Shown here: positions 56,032 to 64,000 of the stretch, one piece after another
How the letters are laid out: every line of letters starts with the position of its first letter
Numbering within the stretch: position 1 is the stretch's first letter
Origin: Centrapalus pauciflorus
Lineage: Eukaryota > Streptophyta > Magnoliopsida > Asterales > Asteraceae
Assembly (NCBI GenBank): GCA_020465985.1
Contig: JAANYP010007958.1
Location: forward strand, 124,001 to 188,000
Direction of reading: 5' to 3'
Length of the DNA: 64,000 nt
Notes under the pieces: generated by a model
What the model was told of the DNA's origin: nothing
What the model saw: only the letters and a program-made list of their open reading frames with translations
The model's database searches: none
Position numbers and translations under genes: made by a program

Positions 56032-59024
56032 ATGGTTGTTCGAGCGTTTGTTCCTAAGCACAATATGGTGCTTCATCCGGATCATAATCTCCCTGAGGCG
56101 CAGGGATTTAGACAAGTACTTGATTTCCTAGTAGAGTCTAGGATCGGATTTGCACTATCTCATAATGTGCAGCTTGTTTTGCCTTACATTCGTCAATTTT
56201 ACGATCATTTGCAAGTAGACTGCTCGGTCACACCGACAGTGCTACGCACTCGAATTGCTGGACAACCGTTGGTATTCTCCGCAGATATGCTACGACAAGT
56301 GTTGCAGCTGGGCACACAAGAAGAAGAAGCCGGTCCGATAGAATTTCCTTTGAGCATAAGGCAAGCGGCCTTTCTGAGAATGGGATACAGTCAAGACGTG
56401 ACAAAGGTGTCCTACATGAAAAGTGGATTAATTGGACAGTGGAGGTTTTTGGCACATGTGTTTATGGTGTGCTTTGCTCCAAAGAAGGCAGGATTTGATT
56501 ATATGGTTGCGAAGATGCAATCTGGGATAGTCGCAATGGTTTATAATCGTCCTTACAGTTTTTCGGAGATGTTCTTCTCAGAATTTGTTCACCAAATACC
56601 CGCGCCAGAAAATCAGCAGTTCTTGTTATATCCACGGTTCATTATGATGATGATCAGGCATTTCTTGCCGAATCTGCCGCCGTCAAATGAAATTCACAGT
56701 GTTGCCGTTATGGACAAAAGGACTTTGCTGATTGTTCCTCACACAGAGGAAGATTGGCTGTTCTTGTTGAGCGTCCATTATTTGGAGCTATTTTAATTAG
56801 AGAGTTTCAAGCCCCGGATGTTGCCAACTGGGCAGGGGTAGTTGAATTTCAAGCTGGGCAGCCTCAACAACAACAACAACAACAACAACAGCCACCGCCA
56901 CAGCGTGTTCAAAGGCGCAGACAAAGATCAGCTGTGAGTCAAACTCAGGCGTCAAGGCCTTCGACCAGTCAGCAACCAGAAGTTCAAGAAGCCGAGCCAT
57001 CAACTGTTCCAACTGAAGCTGAGCAACTGTGCCAAACGCTTAATGAAATCTGGGAGGCAGGGCCTCATGCGAACGAAGATGTGGCTGCAGCGCTAGTAGG
57101 TGAACTACTTAGTCCACCAGAAGGAGAGGAAGACGTGTTTAGAGATGTGGAAGAGTATGAGCCAGAGCAGGCTGATAAAGTTTTATCATCATCGGCCACA
57201 GAGTCGGAAGAGATGGAAGAGTTAGAAGTTGAGGCTCGTGAATCAGTTTCGACTGAACCTACCGTTCAAATTGGAACATATGGATCACGATTGGTCGTTA
57301 ATGAAGAAGGATCGAGGAGGAGAGTAGTAAGGGAATCTGATGACTCAGATTTTGAAGAGGAGGAAGTTGCTCCCTTAGTGACTCGGAAAAGGGCCAAGCG
57401 TCACAGGTTCATGCAAGGGTCAACATTAGCATCTGAAGCCCAACAGACTCAAACTCAAACTTCAGAACCTCAAGCCACCGCTCCACCACCACCACCACCA
57501 CCACCTCAACATGAACCATACATTCCATCACCATTCATCCCAACTCCTATACAATCAATTCCATCCACTTCAACCACCTACGCTGACAATCAGAGGTTTG
57601 TGCAGCTCAAGGGACGCGTTGACTTCCAACATTTCCAAATCTTAAGCCTAACACAGGCGATCGGCGAACTCCAGGTGCATAATGCAAATCTTGATAAGGA
57701 TAATGCCGAGATGAAGAAGATTGTGGAAAATGTCAGGGAAGAGAACACAGAATTAAAGTCCTTTATTGCAGATCAATCAGCTGAGATCCGATCGATGCGG
57801 TCCCTCCTTGAGCAGCTCATGAAAAATCTAAAAGCTCAGGGGGAGACAAGTTGTAGGGATCAGGAGGAGCAGCGTAGAGATGAAGATGACGAAGGAAATG
57901 ATCCTGATGCACATAATGTGAATGAGTCAGTAGATTTTCCTGCTGCTCAGGCTACACAAGTTCAGGGGGAGCCCAGTCAAGTTGAAGGAGAAATGGGGGG
58001 AGAAGCGAGTTCATCAAAGCAACCTACAGATTTTGAAATCAGCGAGATGATCGATGCACTGATGGATCTTGATGATGATCCGATGGATCTAGGTTTTGAT
58101 TATGAAGATGAAGAGCTTGAAGAAGGTGAGTTTGTGCCGGAAGAAATAGTTGACTGGCAATCTGATGATGAAGTAGCTGCTGATGAGGATGATGAAGCCG
58201 ACGAGATAGTCGTACAGCAGAATCCTATCACGGATACTTACATGATTGATGGGGATAATATTGTAAATGTAGATGTAGTGAATGCTGCATTAATTACTCA
58301 GCCATCAACAGAAGAACCTGCTAGAGAGCTATCAAACGAAGAAAAACGAAAGTTATGGTTCAGGGCTGAACAGAAAGAGTTAGAGCTTAAGAAGACGATG
58401 AGAGTGTCGGGTACTGGGAAGCTGTCTGATCGCATATTAAGCTGGTTCTTTGATAGAGAACTGCAGCTATTTGTAATTAAAAGAAAAGACGGGCTTCAGT
58501 ACATGAGGCGAACTTTAAAAGCGTTTAACTCCCTGCCAAAGATCGAAATTACAGACCTAGCTTGGAAAGATCTGATAAACATTGGCAATGATCCTTATGC
58601 GGACGTTATCGCAAGAATCATAAGAAAGGAGGGAAGATCGAGGAAATTTGAGCGTCTGAGTCCAAGGGTCGGGAGAAGAGTAGAGGATCCGTCACGTATC
58701 GATCCTCTGACTGGACGACCTTGGATGAGGATTCACTATAAGCCAGCTAGATGTCTTAGGAAGGTACCTCTCAAGCCAATGCCACAGAATGTTATGAAGA
58801 ATCTGCATTGGTGGTACGCTGACACCGAGACTGGGGAAGCGGTCATGGAAGATTTTGAAGAAAACATTATTCTTAGAGTCGACGACCCTCTTCACCTGGT
58901 AAACCTCTCCAAAGATGATCTTCATATTTTGCATGCCTGTAAGATCTCTAGTGATGCACATATGGACAATGAAGCTAGTAAGTATGAAAATGTAGTCAAG
59001 GTATGTGTTGAGAAAGGTTTGTAA
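56032..59024 (+). pseudogene. S1 ORF3 (third ORF), one frameshift
   Basis: ATG 56032 (MVVRAFVPKHNMVLHPD) opens about 1,000 codons. N-terminal domain (56032-56800): DCSVTPTVLRTRIAGQP, SGLIGQWRFLAHVFMVCF, LLYPRFIMMMIRHFLPN; similar domains occur in third ORFs of asterid copia elements. A 1-nt loss near 56724 shifts the frame; from 56754 it is open to 59024. Then a Gln run (56867-56890), acidic and Ser-rich stretches, a Pro run (57482-57510), a coiled coil (57650-57840: NANLDKDNAEMKKIVENVRE), a very acidic segment (58050-58210) and a C-terminal domain (58420-59024: ILSWFFDRELQLFVIKR, DPLTGRPWM, DPLHLVNLSKDDL). No signal peptide or membrane span is evident. 'Env-like' is only the traditional label. 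The function is unknown. Confidence 0.8.
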
Positions 59025-59088
59025 GCTGGTAGTAGTTTGAATCAATAAATAAACAAAGTTCTTAAGTCAAATGTGTGAATTATTAGAA

Positions 59089-59135
59089 GCTATCGTCAAG
59101 GGGGAGTCTGTTGGTACATCCTGTGTGACGATAGC
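59089..59135 (+). other. S1 polypurine tract within a hairpin
   Basis: GCTATCGTCA (59089-59098) and TGACGATAGC (59126-59135) are perfect inverted repeats. The 27-nt loop holds the tract AGGGGGAGTC and the first bases of the 3' LTR. S2 and S3 have the same arrangement. The 5' LTR has only the right arm. Confidence 0.75.
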
Positions 59136-59753
59136 AGTCTAAGTGATCCTACATTGTGATTTTAGCAAGTGTGTGTTATATATGTTTATATATGGTTGAT
59201 ATTTATTAGTGTTTGTATGTTTGAACTTGATGTAACGTATTACAAGAAGTTCAAACATAAAGTACAAAGATAAATTCAATCATAAGTAATAACATAAGTT
59301 TCAACACTTAGTTGTTTATATAAAAGGCTAGATTCGAATTATATATGGTTTGACATTCGAATCTGTGATAGATTCGAATGTAACCATAGATTCGAATATG
59401 ACCAGATTCGAGAGTGTCTTTGTGGACAGACTCGAATGGGCCTTGGGCCAGATTCGAGTTTGGCCCACAACAGACTCGAATCAGGGTTTATAATTAGGGA
59501 TAGACTCGAGATATTATCAGACTTTTTGCAGAATTCGTGAGGAATTAAGCTTAAAGCGATCTCGAGTTTATCGGCTTGGTGCGTGCAGTTTCGGAGAGAA
59601 TTAGTTCGTAGGATCGTTCGTGTGTCGTTCGTTCAGCGTCTAATAGTCTCCGTGTTTCGTAGTTGAGAGTTGTTTCCGTCTACCCGTTAACGAGGATTCC
59701 GCACTCGTTGACGGCTCCGCGTCTAGATAGATCTCGTAGTGGTAGACCTTACA
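59109..59753 (+). repeat. S1 3' LTR, 645 bp
   Basis: Differs from the 5' LTR at about six sites and one T-run length. TATA box at 59317-59326. Followed by the target duplication AAATG. Confidence 0.95.
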
Positions 59754-59815
59754 AAATGTCATCATAAGACTAAATAGAATCTACAGTTGTAGAGTACCTA
59801 TCAAATAATAAATAA
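59754..59815 (+). repeat. Repeat B, copy 2 (right part)
   Basis: Continues 42908 after S1. It matches 36201-36250 ('aagactaaa', 'agttgt'). The match fades at about 59815, where Athila-like sequence begins. Confidence 0.6.
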
Positions 59816-61140
59816 AAGGAAAGTCAATAAATATACAGCCTTCCGGGACCCGGTGCATCGTATTGTTTTTTGGATTTTAGCAACAAGCTTATCCTTCCGC
59901 AGGGAGCCAGGCACGGTTTCCCATAGAGACCTGATGATGCTTAGTCGGCTGCTAGAGCTGGACTGCACGATCCAGTTTGAATTTGGGTTAGCACGGTTTT
60001 TTGCGGGAGTAACTGGATGTGTAGCGTCCAGCCCTTTGGTCGGAGGCATGTATATCACGTGTAACAGTGGGGTTTTTGCCGATCTTTCTTAAGACCAGGA
60101 ATTGACGGTTGTCCCAGCTGCTCAAAGGATGAGGTTCGGGACTGAGACTCTAGCGATTATGTGTATGCACACACGTGACCATCGACTTCTCCAGGGTCGG
60201 GTTAATCCTAACACTGTATAGGAGCATGAGATGGAGCCCCTGGGTGGCGTGGCCGAGATTGAGCAGGCAGGCTCGGTAGCTGAGCCCCCCAGCCTCCTCC
60301 TTCTTCCTCCAGCCTTCCACATCCACCTTGCCCCACATCAGTTACCCTATGATGGTTGACTAGTCTACTCCAATTACTCAGCGGGGTGTCCTTCTCGGAC
60401 TCGTCACTGATATAGATGAGTTGTATCGTTATATCGCATCTTCCTCCCATGCCACCACCCATCATCTCCCACCACCTATTTCTCCCCGTCGCCATCTCCT
60501 TCCAACCTCTTCCATTATTTACACCCCTTGCACCACTATCCCCAGCCCCGCCAAATTTCCTTCTCCTTCTGACCCCATTCCCCCTCTGTTCCCGTATACT
60601 TTTCCTTCTTCTTCATTTCCCCTTACCCTTCCTTCTGACACCCCCATTATCTCTACACCCGCCACGACCACCAGAGCTCATCCTCACCGATCCCCTACCG
60701 AGTCTGAGCTATTTCATATAGACATTTTTATCCAGTCTCCTGCCTCTCAACCCAGTGCATCCAGCTCGCAGACCTGTCCGCGGAATCCTTCTCCCGAGCC
60801 TCAGCCGTCTCCAGAGCACCGTCATGTCCGCCATTTGCAAATTATTAATAGTCGAGATCATCCTGCTTCCAGGCAGCCTTCTCCGCCTCCAGAGTAGTGG
60901 CGAATATCAGCAGGGGCATTTGTATTTTTATTTTTGTTTGTATTTGTATTTGTTGGCATGTTCTTATTTACATTATCACACTTTTTATTTGGGTTGTATA
61001 TATTTTACATTTTATCTTTGTAATTCTGTTATGGTTGCTGATGTATCTTGTGGTTGTGATCAGTCGAGGACGGACCTTGGTAGTGATGTTTGCTGGCAGT
61101 CAGTTCAGCTTCATCAATCTAGATCCGCCTGGCAGCATTT
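59816..61140 (+). pseudogene. Second Athila-type env-like fragment
   Basis: Open blocks read RDLMMLSRLLELDC, EFGLARFFAG, LVGGMYITC (59920-60080), matching the GDLELIISFL...GGAYVTCLA layout of the fragment at 46-1326. The tail (60290-60900) is Pro/Ser/His-rich and low complexity, as there. No intact frame remains. It joins chromovirus sequence at about 61140 with no visible terminal structure, so the piece is truncated. Confidence 0.45.
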
Positions 61141-62357
61141 AGCGTTTCAGGGGACTCATAGCTAATCTCAAAGTCGTAATCACTTAAATGCTCCATCCAA
61201 CGGCGCTACCTCATATTCACCTCTTTTTGGTTCAAGATGATTTGATGACAATTATGATCCGTGAATACAGTACACTTCTTACCGTACAAGTAATGTCTCC
61301 AAATTTTTAGGGCAAAAACTACTGCTCCTAACTCCAAGTCATGCGTTGTGTAATTCACTTTGTGAACCTTTAGTTGTCATGAAGCGTATGCTATGACCTT
61401 ATCCTTCTGCATTAACACTCAACCCAACCTATTATGTGAAGCATCACAGTAAACTACAAAGTTCTCACTTCCTTCAAGTAAGGACAAAATAGGCGCACTC
61501 CACAACTTGTGCCTTAATAACTAGAATGCCGCTTCCTAGTCATCACCCCAATCATACTTAATGTCCTTTCGGGTCAGTTCTGTTAGAGATCCGATGATTT
61601 TTGACAAATTTTTGATAAATCGCCAATAATACCCTGCAAGACCTAGGAATTGGCGTATCTCTGTGGGGGCTCTAAGAGTTGCCCAATTCATGATGGCTTC
61701 GATCTTTGTAGGGTCAACTTGAATCCCTTTGTTGTTGATTACATGACCGAGGAATTTTACTTCTCTTAGCCAAAATTCGCACTTTGAAAGTTTGGCATAT
61801 TGTTGTTTTTTCTCCAACAACTCCAAAATTAGCTTCAAATGTTTCTCATGCTCCTCCTTGTTTCATGAATAGATTAAGACGTCATCTATGAAGACAATAT
61901 TCATGAACTTTTCCTAGTACGGTTTACACACCCAATTCATAAGGTCCATGAATACAGCTGATGCAATGGTCAGTCCAAATGGCATTACTTGGAATTCTTA
62001 ATGACCGTACTGGGTTCTAAAAGCTGTCTTGGGAATATCCTCCTTGCGAACTTTGACTTGGTGATAACCAGACCTTAGATCAACATTCGAATAGAAGCTT
62101 GAACCTTGAAGTTGGTCAAATAGGTCATCGATCCTTGGGAGAGGGTAGCGGTTCTTTATGGTCAGCTTAAACTAGTTCCTGATAGTCGATACACATCATG
62201 AAAGATCTGTCCTTCTTCTTCACAAACAAAACCAGAGCTCCCCGGGGTCAGGAACTCAGTTTGATAAATCCTTTATCCAAAAGCTCCTACAGCTGATTGG
62301 ACAGATCTTGCTTTTCTGATGGGGCAAAACGGTATGGAGCTCGAGCCACTAGGGCCA
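61141..62357 (-). pseudogene. Ty3/gypsy chromovirus-type RT and RNase H fragment
   Basis: Read on minus from 62357: ARAPYRFAPSEKQ, ELLDKGFIK, VLFVKKKDRSFMMCIDY, MPFGLT, a degraded 'VFIDDVLIYS' (active-site IDD near 61890), AKLSKCEFWLREVKFLGHVI, FLGLAGYYWRFIKNLSK, VVYCDASHNRLG, YTTHDLELGAVVFALKIWRHYLYG, FTDH. These are the RT-RNase H motifs of plant Ty3/gypsy chromoviruses (Tekay-like by style). Stops are scattered. The two ends are abrupt: RNase H stops near 61140, and RT meets the S3 LTR near 62357. Integrase and chromodomain are not present. Confidence 0.85.
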
Positions 62358-62897
62358 CTCCAACGAGTGCGGAATCCTCGTTAGGGGCTTGATGGATTGA
62401 TCACTCACACTAAAACAGGACACCAACACGATGATAGACGTGAACTACGAACGTCCCGACACGTGAATCTTTCTACAAACACTCTACTAACACTCTACAA
62501 ACGCTCACATGTTTGTATTCGCTCTGAACGCTAATCTCTGCAAAGATTCTTAATTAAAACTGATTAACCATTAATTATAAGCCTTAAGTTCGAACTTGGC
62601 CCAGACAAGTTCGTGAAGGCCCAAGCCCACAAACTTGTCCACCAATAAGTTCAAACCTGACTTTGAACTTATTCTAGAACTCGTCCTTGAACTTGTTCTA
62701 GAACTAATGTTTGAACTTACCTTTGAACTTATGTTTGAACTTATGTTTAAACTTAAGTAAACATCAATCATAAATAAGATCAAACATATATATAACCAAT
62801 ATCAAACATAAGTATTAACTGGTAATTCCAAAGACTAAACCATTACAAAAGAACTATCTACATTTAGACTGCTATCGTCACACAGGATGCACTAACA
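62358..62897 (-). repeat. S3 3' LTR (outer end shortened)
   Basis: Homologous to 20098-20641: 'ccaacgagtg', 'gcttgatgga', 'gatgatagacg', ending GCACTAACA at 62897. The first 40 or so bases of the S2 LTR (TGTAAGG...) have no match, so the outer edge is truncated or diverged. It contains repeated TTTGAACTTA / AAGTTCGAA motifs (62585-62760). Confidence 0.75.
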
Positions 62898-62918
62898 GAC
62901 ACCCCCCTTGACGATAGC
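62898..62918 (-). other. S3 polypurine tract and hairpin arm
   Basis: The minus strand reads AAGGGGGGTGTC beside the LTR. TGACGATAGC (62909-62918) is inverted to GCTATCGTCA (62871-62880). Confidence 0.65.
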
Positions 62919-62941
62919 TTCTAACTAGATATTCAATTAGT

Positions 62942-64000
62942 CTAAGTACTAGTCCTATTCAAAATGCTAACAGCATATAATCCCTGTTCTACACAAACCT
63001 TTACAACCTTCTGGAACTTCCTGCCTTCAAATCTCCAGCCTTCATGAAAGAAAATTGGCTGATCATTAAGCTTTTGCAGGTCATCCTTGGATAAGTTGAC
63101 AAGGTGCAACGGATCGTATACCTTCAACATTACCTTCTATTCTTCATCCTCCATTACGGCTTCGGTTGTTTCATTATCGACATATCACCACTTCATATTC
63201 TTCAGAACATCCTGTGGCATTGTCTTTAATGGAACCTTCCTCAGGCATCTGACTGGCTGGTAAACCATCTTAGCCCATGGCCTTCCAGTAAGTGGATCTA
63301 TTCTGGTTTCATCCACTACTCTTTTTCTAGATCTTGGCTTAAGTCTTTCAAACCTACTAGACCGACCTTCCTTTCTAATTATTCTTGCTAGCACTTCAGC
63401 ATATTAGTCGTCTCCTATGTTGTTAAGTTCTTTCCAAGCCAGTTCCTTCAACTCACATTTTGGCAGCGAACTAAAGTCTTTCAGCGATCTTGTCAGATAT
63501 TGCAATCCGTCACTTCTTTTCAAAACAAACAGCTGCAATTCTCTGTGAAAGAACCAGCTGAGGATTCCTCCAGATAGTTTTCTTGCCCTTGGTACCCTTA
63601 TCTTCTTATTTATTTCTAGGACTTCTTTCTTCTCTTCTTTCCTTAACCATTGACATCTTTTCTCCTCATTCGATATATCCTTGTCAGCTGTCTCAGATTC
63701 AGATTCAACATTTAATGTGGAGTTAAGCACATCTATGTCTATCACATTCTCATCATTATTCACTTATTGCTCCGTAACAGGCTGCTTTTGGATCAAAACT
63801 TCATCAACATTGTCATCTTCATCCTCCACTACTTCATCATCGATTTCTTAATCTGGAACATCCTCAGCTATGAACTCTCCCTCTTCAAGTTCCTCCTGAT
63901 CTATGAAGTCTTTTATATCAAATCTGAACTCATCCTCATCATCTAGATCTACTAGAGCTCCCATAATCTATTGTTCAAAAGATTCTGAGGCTTCAGGAGC
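62942..64000 (-). pseudogene. S3 ORF3, C-terminal half, with stops
   Basis: From 64000 on minus: acidic segment (DLDDEDEFRFD, EELEEGEFIAEDVPD) with stops near 63967 and 63849, then ISNEEKRCQWLRKEEKK, LSGGILSWFFHRELQLFVLK, LAWKELNNIGDD, a stop at 63404, RIIRKEGRSSRFERLK, DPLTGRPWAKMVYQP, a TGA at 63185-63187 in place of a Trp kept in S1, then DPLHLVNLSKDDLQKL and the end at 62942. This domain order equals S1 58050-59024. Confidence 0.8.

Larger units (their letters stand above)
42909..59753 (+). mobile_element. S1: full-length Sirevirus-type Ty1/copia element, 16.8 kb with nested CACTA-2
   Basis: LTRs at 42909-43554 and 59109-59753 start TGTTGG and end TTACA. They are flanked by the 5-bp duplication AAATG (42904-42908, 59754-59758). 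Internal order: primer site, 0.6-kb leader, gag, pol split by CACTA-2, 2.2-kb spacer, ORF3, polypurine tract. Without CACTA-2 it is about 13.5 kb. By eye the LTRs differ by 6 substitutions and one 1-nt indel in 645 bp, about 0.9%. At the often-used plant rate of 1.3e-8 per site per year this is roughly 0.36 million years. Coding regions have six internal stops and two frameshifts, so this copy is not autonomous. Confidence 0.95.
62358..64000 (-). mobile_element. S3: third Sirevirus-type element, 3' end only (leaves the window)
   Basis: 3' LTR, polypurine tract and the C-terminal half of ORF3 on the minus strand, all homologous to S2. The rest lies beyond 64000. It seems to have inserted in, or recombined with, the chromovirus fragment. 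Confidence 0.85.

Noticed and set aside
60416..60897. Pro/Ser/His-rich ORFs
   Set aside because: Low-complexity tail of a broken Athila env-like ORF in shifting frames, not independent genes.

Overview
The window is plant nuclear DNA, AT-rich and built almost wholly of transposable elements nested in one another. I see no intact host gene and no rRNA, tRNA or CRISPR array. Intron-bearing gene fragments, tRNA-iMet primer sites (TGGTATCAGAGC), Sirevirus-type Ty1/copia elements, Athila-type Ty3/gypsy sequence, CACTA elements and Helitrons point to a eudicot. An asterid is my guess from the style of the third ORF in the Sirevirus-type elements. No species can be assigned.

Layout. (1) 1-34860 is a decayed Athila-type element on the + strand: env-like ORF, non-coding spacer, 3' LTR. 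It is split twice. First, a 17.1-kb CACTA element (CACTA-1, 1864-18977, TSD GTA) carries Helitrons, GC-rich captured exons, a captured CBS-domain gene with introns, and a large minus-strand copia element (Copia-1). Second, a short-LTR copia element (CopS, 19535-33187, TSD ATTTG) holds a minus-strand Sirevirus-type element (S2, 20058 to about 31498). (2) 34860-42908 is non-coding DNA with an old A-B / A'-B' duplication, two TA microsatellites, and remnants of another Sirevirus-like element (ORF3-like on minus, gag on plus, a motif array between). (3) 42909-59753 is a full-length, young Sirevirus-type element on + (S1, LTRs about 1% different, TSD AAATG). Its pol is cut by a 3.4-kb CACTA element (CACTA-2, 48925-52291, TSD TGG) carrying a captured Harbinger-type DUF8040 fragment. 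(4) 59816-64000 holds a second Athila env-like fragment, a chromovirus RT/RNase H fragment (-), and the 3' LTR and ORF3 of a third Sirevirus-type element (S3, -) that leaves the window.

How the parts work together. S1, S2 and Copia-1 share the order gag - pol - long spacer - ORF3 - LTR. In all three, signals resembling plant 3' splice sites lie between gag and protease. In S1 a consensus 5' splice site pairs with this acceptor to define a 258-nt, phase-0 intron that contains the gag stop codon, so splicing would switch Gag to Gag-Pol. S1 and S2 also have a splice acceptor 2 nt before the ORF3 ATG, three hairpin-forming 26-bp repeats at conserved spacing in the pol-ORF3 spacer, a hairpin enclosing the polypurine tract, and dense arrays of a TTCGA-core motif in LTR, leader and spacer. 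Copia-1 has an array of a different motif (CTGTTC-type) in LTR and spacer. The intron switch, and the pairing of ORF3 with family-specific motif arrays, are the best candidates for undescribed biology here. Both are hypotheses from sequence alone.
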